Source of the DNA: Streptomyces phaeolivaceus
GTDB taxonomy: Bacteria; Actinomycetota; Actinomycetes; Streptomycetales; Streptomycetaceae
NCBI RefSeq assembly: GCF_009184865.1
Contig: NZ_CP045096.1
Coordinates: 3,100,001 to 3,164,000 of the forward strand
Direction: 5' to 3'
Length of the DNA: 64,000 bases
Shown here: one piece after another, positions 56,357 through 63,805 of the stretch
Position numbering within the stretch: the first letter of the stretch is position 1
How the letters are laid out: each line of letters starts with the position of its first letter
Notes under the pieces: model-generated
The model's input: only the letters and a program-made list of their open reading frames with translations
What the model was told of the DNA's origin: nothing
The model's database searches: none
Made by a program: the position numbers and the translations under genes

Positions 56357-56432
56357 GCCCCCGTAGCTCAGTGGATAGAGCAGGCGCCTTCTAAGCGCTT
56401 GGCCGCAGGTTCGAGTCCTGCCGGGGGCGCCA
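56357..56432 (+). tRNA. tRNA-Arg (anticodon TCT)
   Basis: Full cloverleaf: acceptor GCCCCCG (56357-56363) pairs with CGGGGGC (56422-56428), D-arm AGCTCAGTGGATAGAGCA, anticodon loop CTTCTAA with anticodon TCT, T-arm GCAGGTTCGAGTCCTGC, discriminator G56429 and an encoded CCA. It decodes AGA codons, rare in this G+C-rich genome. The integrase gene beyond it points back at its 3' end, so it is the probable attachment site. Confidence 0.97.
56390..56432. other. probable attL in the 3' half of tRNA-Arg
   Basis: Tyrosine integrases of actinomycete elements commonly use the 3' half of a tRNA gene as attB. The int gene is adjacent and convergent. The core cannot be delimited because the right-hand copy is not seen in the window; an imperfect match (GCAGGTTCCAGTC) occurs at about 59113-59125. 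Confidence 0.45.
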
Positions 56433-56569
56433 CTGACCGTCGGTCTGACTGGCGACGTTTCCGCAGGTCAGACTGCGTTTACCTGGCTTTCCACGTTAAT
56501 CGGATTCTTCGCCTCCGCCTGGGGCTGAGTCCGGCTGGCACCGGTCAAAACCGGGCTTCTACGGGTGTC

Positions 56570-56589
56570 CGTCCCACATACGTCCCACA
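56570..56589. repeat. CGTCCCACA direct repeats, candidate integrase arm sites
   Basis: CGTCCCACA occurs at 56570-56578 and 56581-56589 (11-bp spacing, one helical turn) between the tRNA and int. Short direct repeats beside att cores serve as arm-type integrase or excisionase sites in related elements; function here is inferred. Confidence 0.5.
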
Positions 56590-56633
56590 AAATCTGGGGG
56601 CGCGAGACAACCCGACACTCCTTTCAGCACACA

Positions 56634-56683
56634 AAGCGGAGCGGCCTCGGTCCCCTCTTCGGGGGACCGAGGCCGCTCCGCTT
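56634..56683. terminator. very strong hairpin after the integrase gene
   Basis: Perfect 22-bp stem (56634-56655 with 56662-56683), 6-nt TCTTCG loop, ending one base before the int stop codon. It should end int transcription and insulate the element from the tRNA gene. Confidence 0.92.
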
Positions 56684-56684
56684 C

Positions 56685-58079
56685 TCACGACGCCACTTGT
56701 GGGAGCCTCAGAGCGGCTTCGGCGCGTTTCAGGTAGAGCTCCCGCTGGCCAACGACGCAGCGCGCATAGATAGCCTGCAGGACCGGCACACTGTTGCCGG
56801 CCATCTCGGCGACCTCTGAGTGCGGGATGCCCTCGTTCATCCAGGCCGTCAGGCAAGTGTGACGCAGGTCGTACACGCGCTTGCCCGTCGGTGACCGAAA
56901 CTCGTGGTCGGACAGGACCTCCTCGCGCGCCTTGGCCCAGACGCGCCTGAAGACCGACCCCGCGAGCATGTCACCCTTCTCGCCCGGGAAGAGGAGGTCG
57001 GCCGACCCGAGGTCATACTTCTTGATGATCTCGCGAAGGATCACGACGAGAACCGGGTGGATGGGGACCAGACGCGTGTCGCCCTCTGCCCGTCCTTTGA
57101 GGTGCCGCTTCTCATGGACGTCACCAGTGTCGGTCCACTGACGGCCGACTTCGGGCTGAGCCTCATGGACCAGGAACTCGCCCCATCCCGTCTCAGGCAG
57201 CGTGGCGTCCCCCACACGGAGGGCGACCGCCTCCTCAGGCCGGAGGCCGGCGTAGTAGAGGGTGGCGAAGAAGGCCCGGTAGAGGCGCCCGCGGCGCGGG
57301 CGCCGGCCTATCCAGTCCAGCATCTTCGCGACCTGGTCTCCGTTCAGCAGACAGCGCTTGTCGATGGCTTGGGCCACCTTCGGAGCAGTACGCTCACCCT
57401 TCTCCTTCGGCAGAGGGTTGACCTTCAGGTAGCTGTGCTTGATCGCGTACCCCATGACCAGGTTCATGATCCGGTCATTGCGTCTTATGGAGCTGGCGGC
57501 TGCCGCGGTGCCGTCGAGGCGCGTGCTGAGGGCCGTGACGACCTTGTCAACGTTCTCGGCCTTCTCCCACGCGCTCATTGGGAGGGAGTTGCGCTGAATC
57601 CAGTCGAGGATCGTCTGCACCTCGACAGGTATGGGTTTGTCGGTGTGGGCACGCCCCCTGACGCTGAAGGCGTACTCCCGCAGCGCCTTACGGACCGCCA
57701 CCGGTTCGAAGTGCATCGGCGGTGTCGTGCGCAACAGGGCGATGGTCGCAGGAGTGAGCGCCTTGGCCAGGTTCTTTCGGGTGTTACTGGCAGCTTGGGG
57801 CCATTTCCAGTTGACGTACTCGACCGCAAAGTCGTACCAGTTCACCTCGGCGGCCTTGGACATCCAGGCGATCGGCCGACCCGTTTCGATGTCGAACGGC
57901 TCACGCTTCCTGTGCGCGGCCATCAGCTTCGAGCGCTCGTCATCGGCGACCGCGCTCTTCTTATACGTCTTGCTGTGCTTCTTGTGGGCGACCTTCCAAC
58001 GGACGGTGTAGGTGTTGCCTTTGGCCCGCTTGTTCGTCTCAACGGGGTAGAAGCGAACGTCCAACGAGCTGTTGTCCAT
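56685..58079 (-). CDS. int: tyrosine site-specific integrase
   Basis: A 464-aa phage/ICE-type recombinase. N-terminal arm-binding beta domain (about 1-60, Lys-rich: KGNTYTVRWKVAHKKHSKTY), core-binding SAM-like domain (about 85-200), and catalytic domain (about 250-464) with Arg in LYYAGLRPEEAVALRVGD, LRH in YDLRHTCLTAWMNEG and the nucleophile Tyr in VLQAIYARCV. The HxLRH box has Tyr in place of the first His, as in several actinomycete integrases. ATG overlaps the excisionase stop by one base (TGATG). Codon use is less G+C-biased than in the flanking core genes, in line with transfer. Confidence 0.94.
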   Translation of the reverse strand: MDNSSLDVRFYPVETNKRAKGNTYTVRWKVAHKKHSKTYKKSAVADDERSKLMAAHRKREPFDIETGRPIAWMSKAAEVNWYDFAVEYVNWKWPQAASNTRKNLAKALTPATIALLRTTPPMHFEPVAVRKALREYAFSVRGRAHTDKPIPVEVQTILDWIQRNSLPMSAWEKAENVDKVVTALSTRLDGTAAAASSIRRNDRIMNLVMGYAIKHSYLKVNPLPKEKGERTAPKVAQAIDKRCLLNGDQVAKMLDWIGRRPRRGRLYRAFFATLYYAGLRPEEAVALRVGDATLPETGWGEFLVHEAQPEVGRQWTDTGDVHEKRHLKGRAEGDTRLVPIHPVLVVILREIIKKYDLGSADLLFPGEKGDMLAGSVFRRVWAKAREEVLSDHEFRSPTGKRVYDLRHTCLTAWMNEGIPHSEVAEMAGNSVPVLQAIYARCVVGQRELYLKRAEAALRLPQVAS

Positions 58080-58276
58080 CAAGAAGCGTCCTCGCAATCC
58101 ATAAGCCAGTTCTCGAAATCGCTGCGCCGTATCCGAAGGGAGCCGTTGGGCAGTCGAATGCAGCGCGGGCCGCGCCCCTTCTGGCGCCAGTCGTAGAAGG
58201 TCGATCGGGCGATCTGCAGCTCGTCGCAAACCTCGTCGACCGTCAGCTTCTGCCCAGGTCGAACCGCTACCGCCAT
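58079..58276 (-). CDS. xis: excisionase-like MerR/HTH_17 DNA-binding protein
   Basis: A 65-aa protein with a single winged-helix (HTH_17) domain: KLTVDEVCDELQIARSTFYD, then WRQKGRGPRCIRLPNGSLRI and RRSDFENWL. Such small proteins act as recombination directionality factors, favouring excision by the adjacent integrase. ATG at 58274-58276 was chosen because the protein then has normal Xis length; the frame is open upstream but without homology-like sequence. Translationally coupled to int. Confidence 0.9.
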   Translation of the reverse strand: MAVAVRPGQKLTVDEVCDELQIARSTFYDWRQKGRGPRCIRLPNGSLRIRRSDFENWLMDCEDAS

Positions 58277-58617
58277 GACGCCGCCACGCGGTCCCAGATG
58301 GACAAGGAGTCGGCGTACAAGGAGGGCGGACCTGCCAGCCCGGGGCGAAAAAGGGCAGGGGGTATCGCGGATCGGCACATGAGGTGGGTGTTCCTTGCGA
58401 AAGAGCGCGCGGGGCGACGGAGCGGAACCAACAGCGCTGAGAGCCCATGCGGCACGGCAAGGACATCGCTTCTCTTCAGCGAACAGGCGCTGCGGATAAC
58501 AGGGCAGCAGCAGGCAGGAGCCGCTCATTGCCTCCTTGCGTCTTTGCGGCACTGTCTACTGCATCCGCCACGGCTCCACCGCCAAGCACAGCCGCTGCGA
58601 ACACCCTCAATGGTCGT

Positions 58618-58650
58618 CACGATCGCCGGTTTGGCTAACCGGCGATCGTG
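58618..58650. repeat. perfect 14-bp inverted repeat
   Basis: CACGATCGCCGGTT (58618-58631) and AACCGGCGATCGTG (58637-58650) around a TGGCT loop. No T-run follows. Could be a terminator, an operator or a structural site of the element. Confidence 0.8.
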
Positions 58651-59364
58651 GTCTATGTTTCGCCCCACACAGCTCAGAAGAACAGCCAGTACGACCAGAA
58701 ACCCAGGGCCGGGAACACTGACACCCGGGCGACGTCTGGGGTGCGGCTCCGGGGTGGGCCGAGTGCGCGAAGACCGCTCGGTACCGGCGGTCCGCCGCGT
58801 AGCAACAAGCCCTCACCGAGCAGCCCGGCAGTGCGAACACAGAAAGTCATCACTGCGGAAAGGGCGCCACAGTCCTATCGCCCCTATGCGCTCCACGCGC
58901 CCAGGTCGCCAAGCGGATGGGGAGCAGGGAAACGGGCGGATCGGAGAGTCGCATTCGACAGGTGATGCTCCTTGTTCAGGGCCTCTACGAGGAGGCCGAG
59001 CAGCGTGAGATACCGGCTGGCTAACATCGTGGTCGGCCTCCTGCCGACCCGAAAGCCCGCCCCTCCAATGACCTGGTATTTCCGGGATGTTGTACGTTGA
59101 CATGCTTCCGGAGCAGGTTCCAGTCTCTTCGGGCTCTTTCTCGTCTGCCGTGGGCGAAGTGAAGGTCTCCGGCAGATACTCACTCGCTGTTCGGGGCCTC
59201 GCTGCACATGTATCGACGCCTCAGCCGCGCCGCGGAAACGGGAAGCGGCAGTGCGCGAGCAGGGCTAGATACAGAGGAAACGCTGCGCGAGGCGCACCGG
59301 GTGCTGCCCGCGCTGACGAGCCGTCGCACCGTCCTGCTGACCTTGCGGCGCCCCTCGACGTTCC

Positions 59365-59391
59365 GGCCGTGCCTGGCACGGCCGATAGAAT
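59365..59391 (+). promoter_or_regulatory. palindromic operator and -10 box upstream of the gpsA-like gene
   Basis: GGCCGTGCCTGGCACGGCC (59365-59383) is a perfect palindrome around a central T. TAGAAT follows at 59386-59391, a good -10 hexamer, so the palindrome fills the -35/-10 spacer and would allow repression. Confidence 0.6.
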
Positions 59392-59448
59392 GTCCGGGCC
59401 CGGCCGCCACCCCGGTGCGGGGCCCGTGCCCGGCGAGAGGACCCCGCA

Positions 59449-60462
59449 GTGAGCCAGCACCGTTCCGCCCGTGCGGCGGTGTTCTCGGCCGGCTCCTGGG
59501 GTACCGCAGTCGCCAAGATCCTGGCCGACGCCGGCACCAACGTCATCGTGCACGCCCGACGGGACGAGATCGCCGAGGCGATCAATACGGTTCACCGCAA
59601 CCCTGGTTACTTCCCGGACGTCGAACTGCCCGCCTCCCTGGCGGCCACGACCGACCCTGCCGCCGCGCTTCACCGTGCGGACTACCTCGTGCTGTCCATC
59701 CCCGCACAGTCCCTGCGGACCAACCTCGCTCTGTGGACGCCGCACGTCGGGCCCGACACCCTGATCGTGTCCCTGATGAAGGGCATCGAACTGGGCAGCG
59801 GGGAACGGGCGAGCCAGGTCATCACCGAGGTAACCGGCGTGAGCGCGGACCGGGTCGCGGTGCTGTCCGGCCCGAACCTTGCCCGCGAGATCATGGACGG
59901 CCAGCCTGCCGCCGCCACCGTCGCCTGTCCCGACGAGGACGCCGCCCGCCGCTTCCAGCAGGCGTGCCACACCTCGTACTTCCGGCCCTACACCAGCACC
60001 GACGTGATCGGCTGCGAGCTGGGCGGCGCGGTGAAAAACGTCATCGCCCTGGCGGTCGGCATCGCTTCGGGCATGGGCCTGGGCGACAACGCCTCGGCGA
60101 TGCTCATCACCCGCGGGCTGGCCGAGACCACCCGGCTGGCTGTGGCCATGGGCGCCCACCCGGCCACCCTCGCAGGGCTTGCCGGCCTCGGCGACCTGGT
60201 GGCCACCTGCTCGTCCCCGCTCTCCCGCAACCGCACCTTCGGCACCCACCTCGGGCACGGCCTGAGCGTCGAACAGGCGACCGCCGCCACCCGGCAGACC
60301 ACCGAGGGCGTCAAATCCGCCGAGGCGATTCTCGCCCTGGCTCATGCCCACAGCGTTGAGATGCCGATCACCCAAGTGATCTCCGCCCTGCTGTACGAGA
60401 AGGTCACCCTCGACGAGGCCGCAGCCGCGCTGATGCAGCGGCCCCCAAAGCCCGAGTGCTGA
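59449..60462 (+). CDS. NAD(P)H-dependent glycerol-3-phosphate dehydrogenase homologue
   Basis: A 337-aa GpsA-family protein. The N-terminal Rossmann part has FSAGSWGTAVAKILADAG, VLSIPAQSLR and SLMKGIELGSG; the C-terminal catalytic part has LSGPNLAREI, GGAVKNVIALAVGIASGMGL and TCSSPLSRNRTFG. The catalytic Lys of AVKN is present. The first Gly of the usual GAGSWGT is Ser here (SAGSWGT), and GDNASAM replaces GxNxxAxL-type wording, so cofactor use or substrate may differ from housekeeping GpsA. GTG start with GAGAGGA upstream. As island cargo it is probably an additional copy; a modified substrate is possible. Confidence 0.88.
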   Translation: MSQHRSARAAVFSAGSWGTAVAKILADAGTNVIVHARRDEIAEAINTVHRNPGYFPDVELPASLAATTDPAAALHRADYLVLSIPAQSLRTNLALWTPHVGPDTLIVSLMKGIELGSGERASQVITEVTGVSADRVAVLSGPNLAREIMDGQPAAATVACPDEDAARRFQQACHTSYFRPYTSTDVIGCELGGAVKNVIALAVGIASGMGLGDNASAMLITRGLAETTRLAVAMGAHPATLAGLAGLGDLVATCSSPLSRNRTFGTHLGHGLSVEQATAATRQTTEGVKSAEAILALAHAHSVEMPITQVISALLYEKVTLDEAAAALMQRPPKPEC

Positions 60463-60522
60463 CCCCCGCTGCTCGTCCCGGAGACGATGCTGTAGGCCAT
60501 CGCAGCCGCGGATCGAAGCGGA

Positions 60523-60540
60523 AGACGTCCCAGGACGTCC
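60523..60540. promoter_or_regulatory. GACGTCC-CA-GGACGTCC site before the HD gene
   Basis: Tandem palindromes: AGACGTCC (60523-60530) and GGACGTCC (60533-60540), 10 bp apart, 48 bp before the HD gene start. Its reverse complement GGACGTCCTGGGACGT matches the site at 62413-62428 in 14 of 16 positions. Confidence 0.65.
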
Positions 60541-60588
60541 GGCCGATCACCGCCCGGCCCTCGCACCTTACGTCATAGTCTGCCGAGC

Positions 60589-61146
60589 ATGGATCTCACC
60601 ATTTGGGCCCGTGATCTGGCCGGGTCTCTCCTCGCCGAGCCCCTGCCTCGGCGCTGGGCACACTCTCAGGGGGTTGCCGCAAGGGCGCAGTTGCTGGCGG
60701 GAATCCTGGGCGACGATGCGGAACTCCTGTGGGCCGCAGCGATGCTGCACGACATCGGTTACACGCCGTCGCTCGCCACGACGGGGTTCCATCCGCTGGA
60801 CGGCGCCCGCTACCTGCGCGACTGTTCGGCCGCGGACGAGCGCCTGGTACGGCTGGTCGCCAACCACTCGTACGCGCTGTTGGAGGCGGAGGAGCGCGGG
60901 CTGCGGGAAGAGCTGGAGGGCGAGTTCCCGATCCTCGACCACGCCGGGCTGGTGGATGCTCTCGTGTACTGCGACATGACCACCACCCCGGACGGTACCC
61001 CCACGACCGTGGATGCCCGGCTGGCGGAGATCGTCACTCGGTACGACTGCGACAGTGTCGTCGGCCGATTCATCCGCCGAGCCGATGAGGATCTCCGAGC
61101 TGCTGTACACAGAGTCGAAGCCCGGCTGATCTTGGCAGAGCGGTAA
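60589..61146 (+). CDS. HD domain phosphohydrolase
   Basis: A 185-aa protein with HD-superfamily metal ligands: His25 (RWAHSQGVA), His54-Asp55 (AAMLHDIGYTP), His68 (GFHPLDGARYL), His92 (VANHSYA) and an Asp in LVDALVYCDMTT. Single-domain HD proteins remove phosphate from nucleotides or related small molecules. ATG 60589 without obvious ribosome site but with CATAGT 14 nt upstream, so a leaderless message is possible. Preceded by the GGACGTCC-type operator, so likely controlled by the XRE regulator at 61648-62400. Confidence 0.86.
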   Translation: MDLTIWARDLAGSLLAEPLPRRWAHSQGVAARAQLLAGILGDDAELLWAAAMLHDIGYTPSLATTGFHPLDGARYLRDCSAADERLVRLVANHSYALLEAEERGLREELEGEFPILDHAGLVDALVYCDMTTTPDGTPTTVDARLAEIVTRYDCDSVVGRFIRRADEDLRAAVHRVEARLILAER

Positions 61147-61161
61147 GGGAGGGCACGGTAC

Positions 61162-61632
61162 TCAGTCGACGTGAGGGAACATCCCGTCCAGGTAGTGGGC
61201 GATCTGCTTCCGCATGGAGTGGTGGATGTCGTAGGAGTCCAGTTCGCCGGGCAGGATCCAGCGGACGCCATCGGCCTCGTCGTTGATCGTGGGCTCGCCT
61301 CCGACCGGCCGGCCGATCACGGTGACCTCGTATGCCTGCCGGATCTCCCCGTCCGTATAGGCAACCACATGCTCAGGGAGCGAGTACACGCCGAGGAGCC
61401 CGGTGGGTTCGGCGTCGATTCCGGTCTCTTCCTTGCATTCCCGGACTGCGCACTGCGATGGGGATTCCCCTATGTCCATGGCTCCCCCGGGCAGAGCCCA
61501 CTGCCCCGTGTCGCGGCGCCGCTGTAGGAGGATCGCCCCGTCCGCCTCCCGGACTACCAGCATGTTGCACGCCGGGATCAAAGTGTTCGGCTTGGGTGCG
61601 TTCTCGTCGTACCAGTACTCCGTACGTCCCAT
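61162..61632 (-). CDS. NUDIX hydrolase (cargo)
   Basis: A 156-aa protein with Nudix box at 50-72: Gly50, Glu56, RECKEETGI from Arg64. The N-terminus contains RTEYWYDENAPKPNTLIPAC and LLQRRRDTGQWALPGGAMDI, typical of a family common in actinomycete mobile elements. ATG begins 15 nt after the XRE gene stop, so both form an operon. It convergently meets the HD gene 15 nt away. Substrate unknown, probably a nucleoside diphosphate derivative. Confidence 0.9.
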   Translation of the reverse strand: MGRTEYWYDENAPKPNTLIPACNMLVVREADGAILLQRRRDTGQWALPGGAMDIGESPSQCAVRECKEETGIDAEPTGLLGVYSLPEHVVAYTDGEIRQAYEVTVIGRPVGGEPTINDEADGVRWILPGELDSYDIHHSMRKQIAHYLDGMFPHVD

Positions 61633-61647
61633 CGCGGGCTGCGCTCC

Positions 61648-62400
61648 TCACATGGACTCGGGTGACCAGGGCTTTGCAGTCTCCCAGACCGCGTCGAAGC
61701 TGCCGGTGTAGTGGTCGAACCAGCCGTCTTCCTCCAGGCGCCGCAGCTCGAACAGGGGGTTTGCGCTGGCGGGCTGCCCCCAGACGTGCGGATTGACCAG
61801 GAGCACGTCATCGAAGCGGAAGAGGCTGTTGTAGAGGGTGGTGTCGTGGAGGCGCACCTCGCACCCGGGCGTGCCGATCAGCTTGCGGTAGTAGGTGAGG
61901 GACGCCCTGATCTTTGCTGAGAGGGTGCCGCCGATGCCTTCTTCATCGTCCCTGACGGCGACCGCCTTGCCCGATGGGTCACCGAAACAGAGGCGGACCT
62001 GAACTCCGGCGTCGGCGCGCTCGGCAAGCATCGCTGCAACGCGCGGGTTGGTCTGGGCGAAGAACGTGCCGCTGAACACCAGTACGTCGATATGTTCCTG
62101 AGCGGTCTTCAGGAGGCGGACCCAGGACTTCTGCGGGAAGCTCGCGCGGTTCGGGAAGGCAGCGACCAGTTCGGTCTGCTCGGTCGGCTGCCCCTGCGCC
62201 TCGTCCTCCTCGGGCGGCCACAGGTACGACATGTCCACACCGAGATGCTTCGCAACCGCCCATTGGTGCCGACGGAGTGGCTGTCGGCCGATGCTGATCC
62301 AGCGCTCCACCGTCTTGACATCAACTTGGCACGAGGCCGCGAGGTCCTCGGGGGTGACCTGCCGCTGGAGCATCACCGTACGCAACCGCTCGTTCACCAT
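61648..62400 (-). CDS. XRE-type regulator with C-terminal phospholipase D-like sensor domain
   Basis: A 250-aa protein. The Cro/C1 helix-turn-helix spans about 1-60 (MLQRQVTPEDLAASCQVDVK, TVERWISIGRQPL, HLGVDMSYLWPP). After an acidic linker, residues about 90-245 form one alpha/beta domain (IDVLVFSGTFFAQTNPRVAA, GVQVRLCFGDPSG, GCEVRLHDTTLYNSLFRFDD) resembling half a phospholipase D fold, but HxK is HDT, so it is probably a ligand sensor, not an enzyme. Start ATG 62398-62400; the next codon GTG has better spacing to GAGGA. Likely binds the GGACGTCC sites in its own and neighbouring promoters. Confidence 0.82.
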   Translation of the reverse strand: MVNERLRTVMLQRQVTPEDLAASCQVDVKTVERWISIGRQPLRRHQWAVAKHLGVDMSYLWPPEEDEAQGQPTEQTELVAAFPNRASFPQKSWVRLLKTAQEHIDVLVFSGTFFAQTNPRVAAMLAERADAGVQVRLCFGDPSGKAVAVRDDEEGIGGTLSAKIRASLTYYRKLIGTPGCEVRLHDTTLYNSLFRFDDVLLVNPHVWGQPASANPLFELRRLEEDGWFDHYTGSFDAVWETAKPWSPESM

Positions 62401-62412
62401 CGCATCCTCGCA

Positions 62413-62458
62413 GGACGTCCGGGGACGCGGCAAGATCTTGCGGGACGCCAGGACGTCC
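62413..62458. promoter_or_regulatory. GGACGTCC operators in the XRE/HAD divergent promoter
   Basis: GGACGTCCGGGGACGC at 62413-62428 and, on the other strand, GGACGTCCTGGCGTCCCG ending at 62458 (plus-strand GGACGTCC at 62451-62458). They flank AAGATCTT and lie between the divergent starts at 62400 and 62506. The CAGGACGTCC 10-mer occurs here twice and once before the HD gene. Confidence 0.7.
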
Positions 62459-62505
62459 CACAAGGTCACTTCTAACAGGTAGTTCACGCTGCCTACCCTG
62501 GTCCC

Positions 62506-63195
62506 GTGCAGCGAATTGTGTTGTGGGACGTGGACCACACCCTTGTAGAAAACTCCGGTGTGAGCAAGGAGATCTACGCCAGCGCCTTCAAGGCACTAGC
62601 TGGGCGGGAGGCCGAGTTGCCTGCTCCAACGGAAGGGCGTACGGATCGGGCGATCATGCGCGAGATGTTCACCCGGCACGGTTTGCCGGATCCTGACTGG
62701 GAGCGGGCGCAGCAGGCGCTGGAGAAAGCCGGCCGTTGCCGCGAGGAAGATCTGCGACGGCGGGGTCATGTCCTGCCCGGTGTCGAGGACGCGTTGAAGG
62801 CACTCGCGGCGGACCCAGCTATCTGTTCCTCGGTCCTCACCGGCAACATTTCGGCCAATGCCCGCGTCAAGCTCCGTGCGTTCGGGCTTGATGGCCTGCT
62901 CGACATGGCTGTTGGCGGGTACGGCGAGGACAGCGACGATCGAGCGCGTCTCGTCGACGCCGCCCGTGCCCGTATCCATGCAGCCCACGGCATCCCACTC
63001 GTTGCGCCGACCGTCCTGATCGGGGACACGCCCCGCGATGTGCGCGCCGCGCATGACGCCAAGGCACACTGCATCGCCGTCGCCTCCGGGATCCACTCGG
63101 TGGCAGAACTCCGCACCGCCGGGGCCGACGTTGTCGTCCCTGATCTGACCGACACGGAGGGCTTGTTGACCCTCCTGCGGGAAGTCCTGACCTGA
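62506..63195 (+). CDS. HAD-superfamily phosphatase
   Basis: A 229-aa phosphoglycolate phosphatase-like enzyme. Motif I is DVDHTLVEN (nucleophile Asp8, Asp10; His replaces the usual Gly11), motif II SVLTGN, motif IV GDTPRDV with the metal Asp. The cap domain covers about 18-85. It removes phosphate from a small phosphorylated metabolite. GTG start is 8 nt after TACCCT, so a leaderless transcript is likely. Transcribed divergently from the XRE regulator across the GGACGTCC sites. Confidence 0.88.
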   Translation: MQRIVLWDVDHTLVENSGVSKEIYASAFKALAGREAELPAPTEGRTDRAIMREMFTRHGLPDPDWERAQQALEKAGRCREEDLRRRGHVLPGVEDALKALAADPAICSSVLTGNISANARVKLRAFGLDGLLDMAVGGYGEDSDDRARLVDAARARIHAAHGIPLVAPTVLIGDTPRDVRAAHDAKAHCIAVASGIHSVAELRTAGADVVVPDLTDTEGLLTLLREVLT

Positions 63196-63235
63196 GTGGA
63201 CAGCGGAGCTCCGTAACCAGAGACCGGTGGCCGGG

Positions 63236-63805
63236 TCAGGGGCGCAACGCGTAGCAGCGCAGCGTGTCCAGGTCTTCGCTGTGGACCGAGGACCAGGACG
63301 CGGTCAGCAATTCGGCGTGCTGCGGGCTGATCCCGATGGACTTCCTTTCGTCCGGGAGGCGTTCAGCGAGTGGGGTGACGACCCAGAACGTCCCGCCGGG
63401 TGGGAGAAGGTATCGGATGCGGGCGAGGAAGGCCGCCTTGTCCTTGATGAAGGCGAACACCAAGCGGCAGGTGACGGCGGCGTAGCCCGCCTCCGGCAAC
63501 GTTCGGATGTCCTCGGTCTCGACGTCCAGCCGCTGAAAATGTGGACCGTCGGACGTGTCCTGCTCGGCCTGGGCGATCTCCAGCGCGGCGGAGGCACAGT
63601 CGATCGCTGTGGTGCGGTATCCCAGGTCACCATGCAGGTACCGGGCAAGGACACCGTCGCCGCAGCCAATGTCGAGCGCAGGCCGGCCCCTGCCGGCGCC
63701 GAGGAAGCGGCTTGTCAGCTGCCGTTCCTCCGGGCCGACGCCGCGGTAGCGGCGCCCCGATGCCCACAGCGGGTCCCAGTATTCGGCCGGGTTGGTGATC
63801 GTCAT
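63236..63805 (-). CDS. SAM-dependent methyltransferase (class I)
   Basis: A 189-aa Rossmann methyltransferase. Motif I is ALDIGCGDGVLARYLHGDLG, followed by TTAIDCASAALEIAQAEQ, TCRLVFAFIKDKAAFLARIR and LLPPGGTFWVVTPLAERLP. Small, with no extra domain; the methyl acceptor cannot be assigned. ATG 63803-63805 overlaps the stop of the upstream transporter gene by 4 nt (ATGA), so the two form an operon and the methylated compound may be the exported one. Confidence 0.86.
   Translation of the reverse strand: MTITNPAEYWDPLWASGRRYRGVGPEERQLTSRFLGAGRGRPALDIGCGDGVLARYLHGDLGYRTTAIDCASAALEIAQAEQDTSDGPHFQRLDVETEDIRTLPEAGYAAVTCRLVFAFIKDKAAFLARIRYLLPPGGTFWVVTPLAERLPDERKSIGISPQHAELLTASWSSVHSEDLDTLRCYALRP

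Larger units (their letters stand above)
58277..59448. other. 1.17-kb region of the element without convincing genes
   Basis: ORFs exist on both strands but none shows a recognisable domain, plausible start and G+C-type codon pattern together. Seen here: a 14-bp perfect hairpin (58618-58650), a possible TTGACA at 59097-59102, a partial match to the tRNA T-arm at about 59113-59125, and the gpsA-like promoter with its palindrome at the right end. In related integrative elements this position next to xis often holds replication and transfer genes; none is seen. Confidence 0.5.

Noticed and set aside
58298..59008. 236-codon plus-strand ORF in the gene-poor part of the element
   Set aside because: No domain, no ribosome site, unusual composition (Arg/Ser/Thr-rich) and it runs through the perfect hairpin.
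59087..59452. 121-codon ORF ahead of the gpsA-like gene
   Set aside because: Covers the palindromic operator and promoter; no domain and poor codon pattern.
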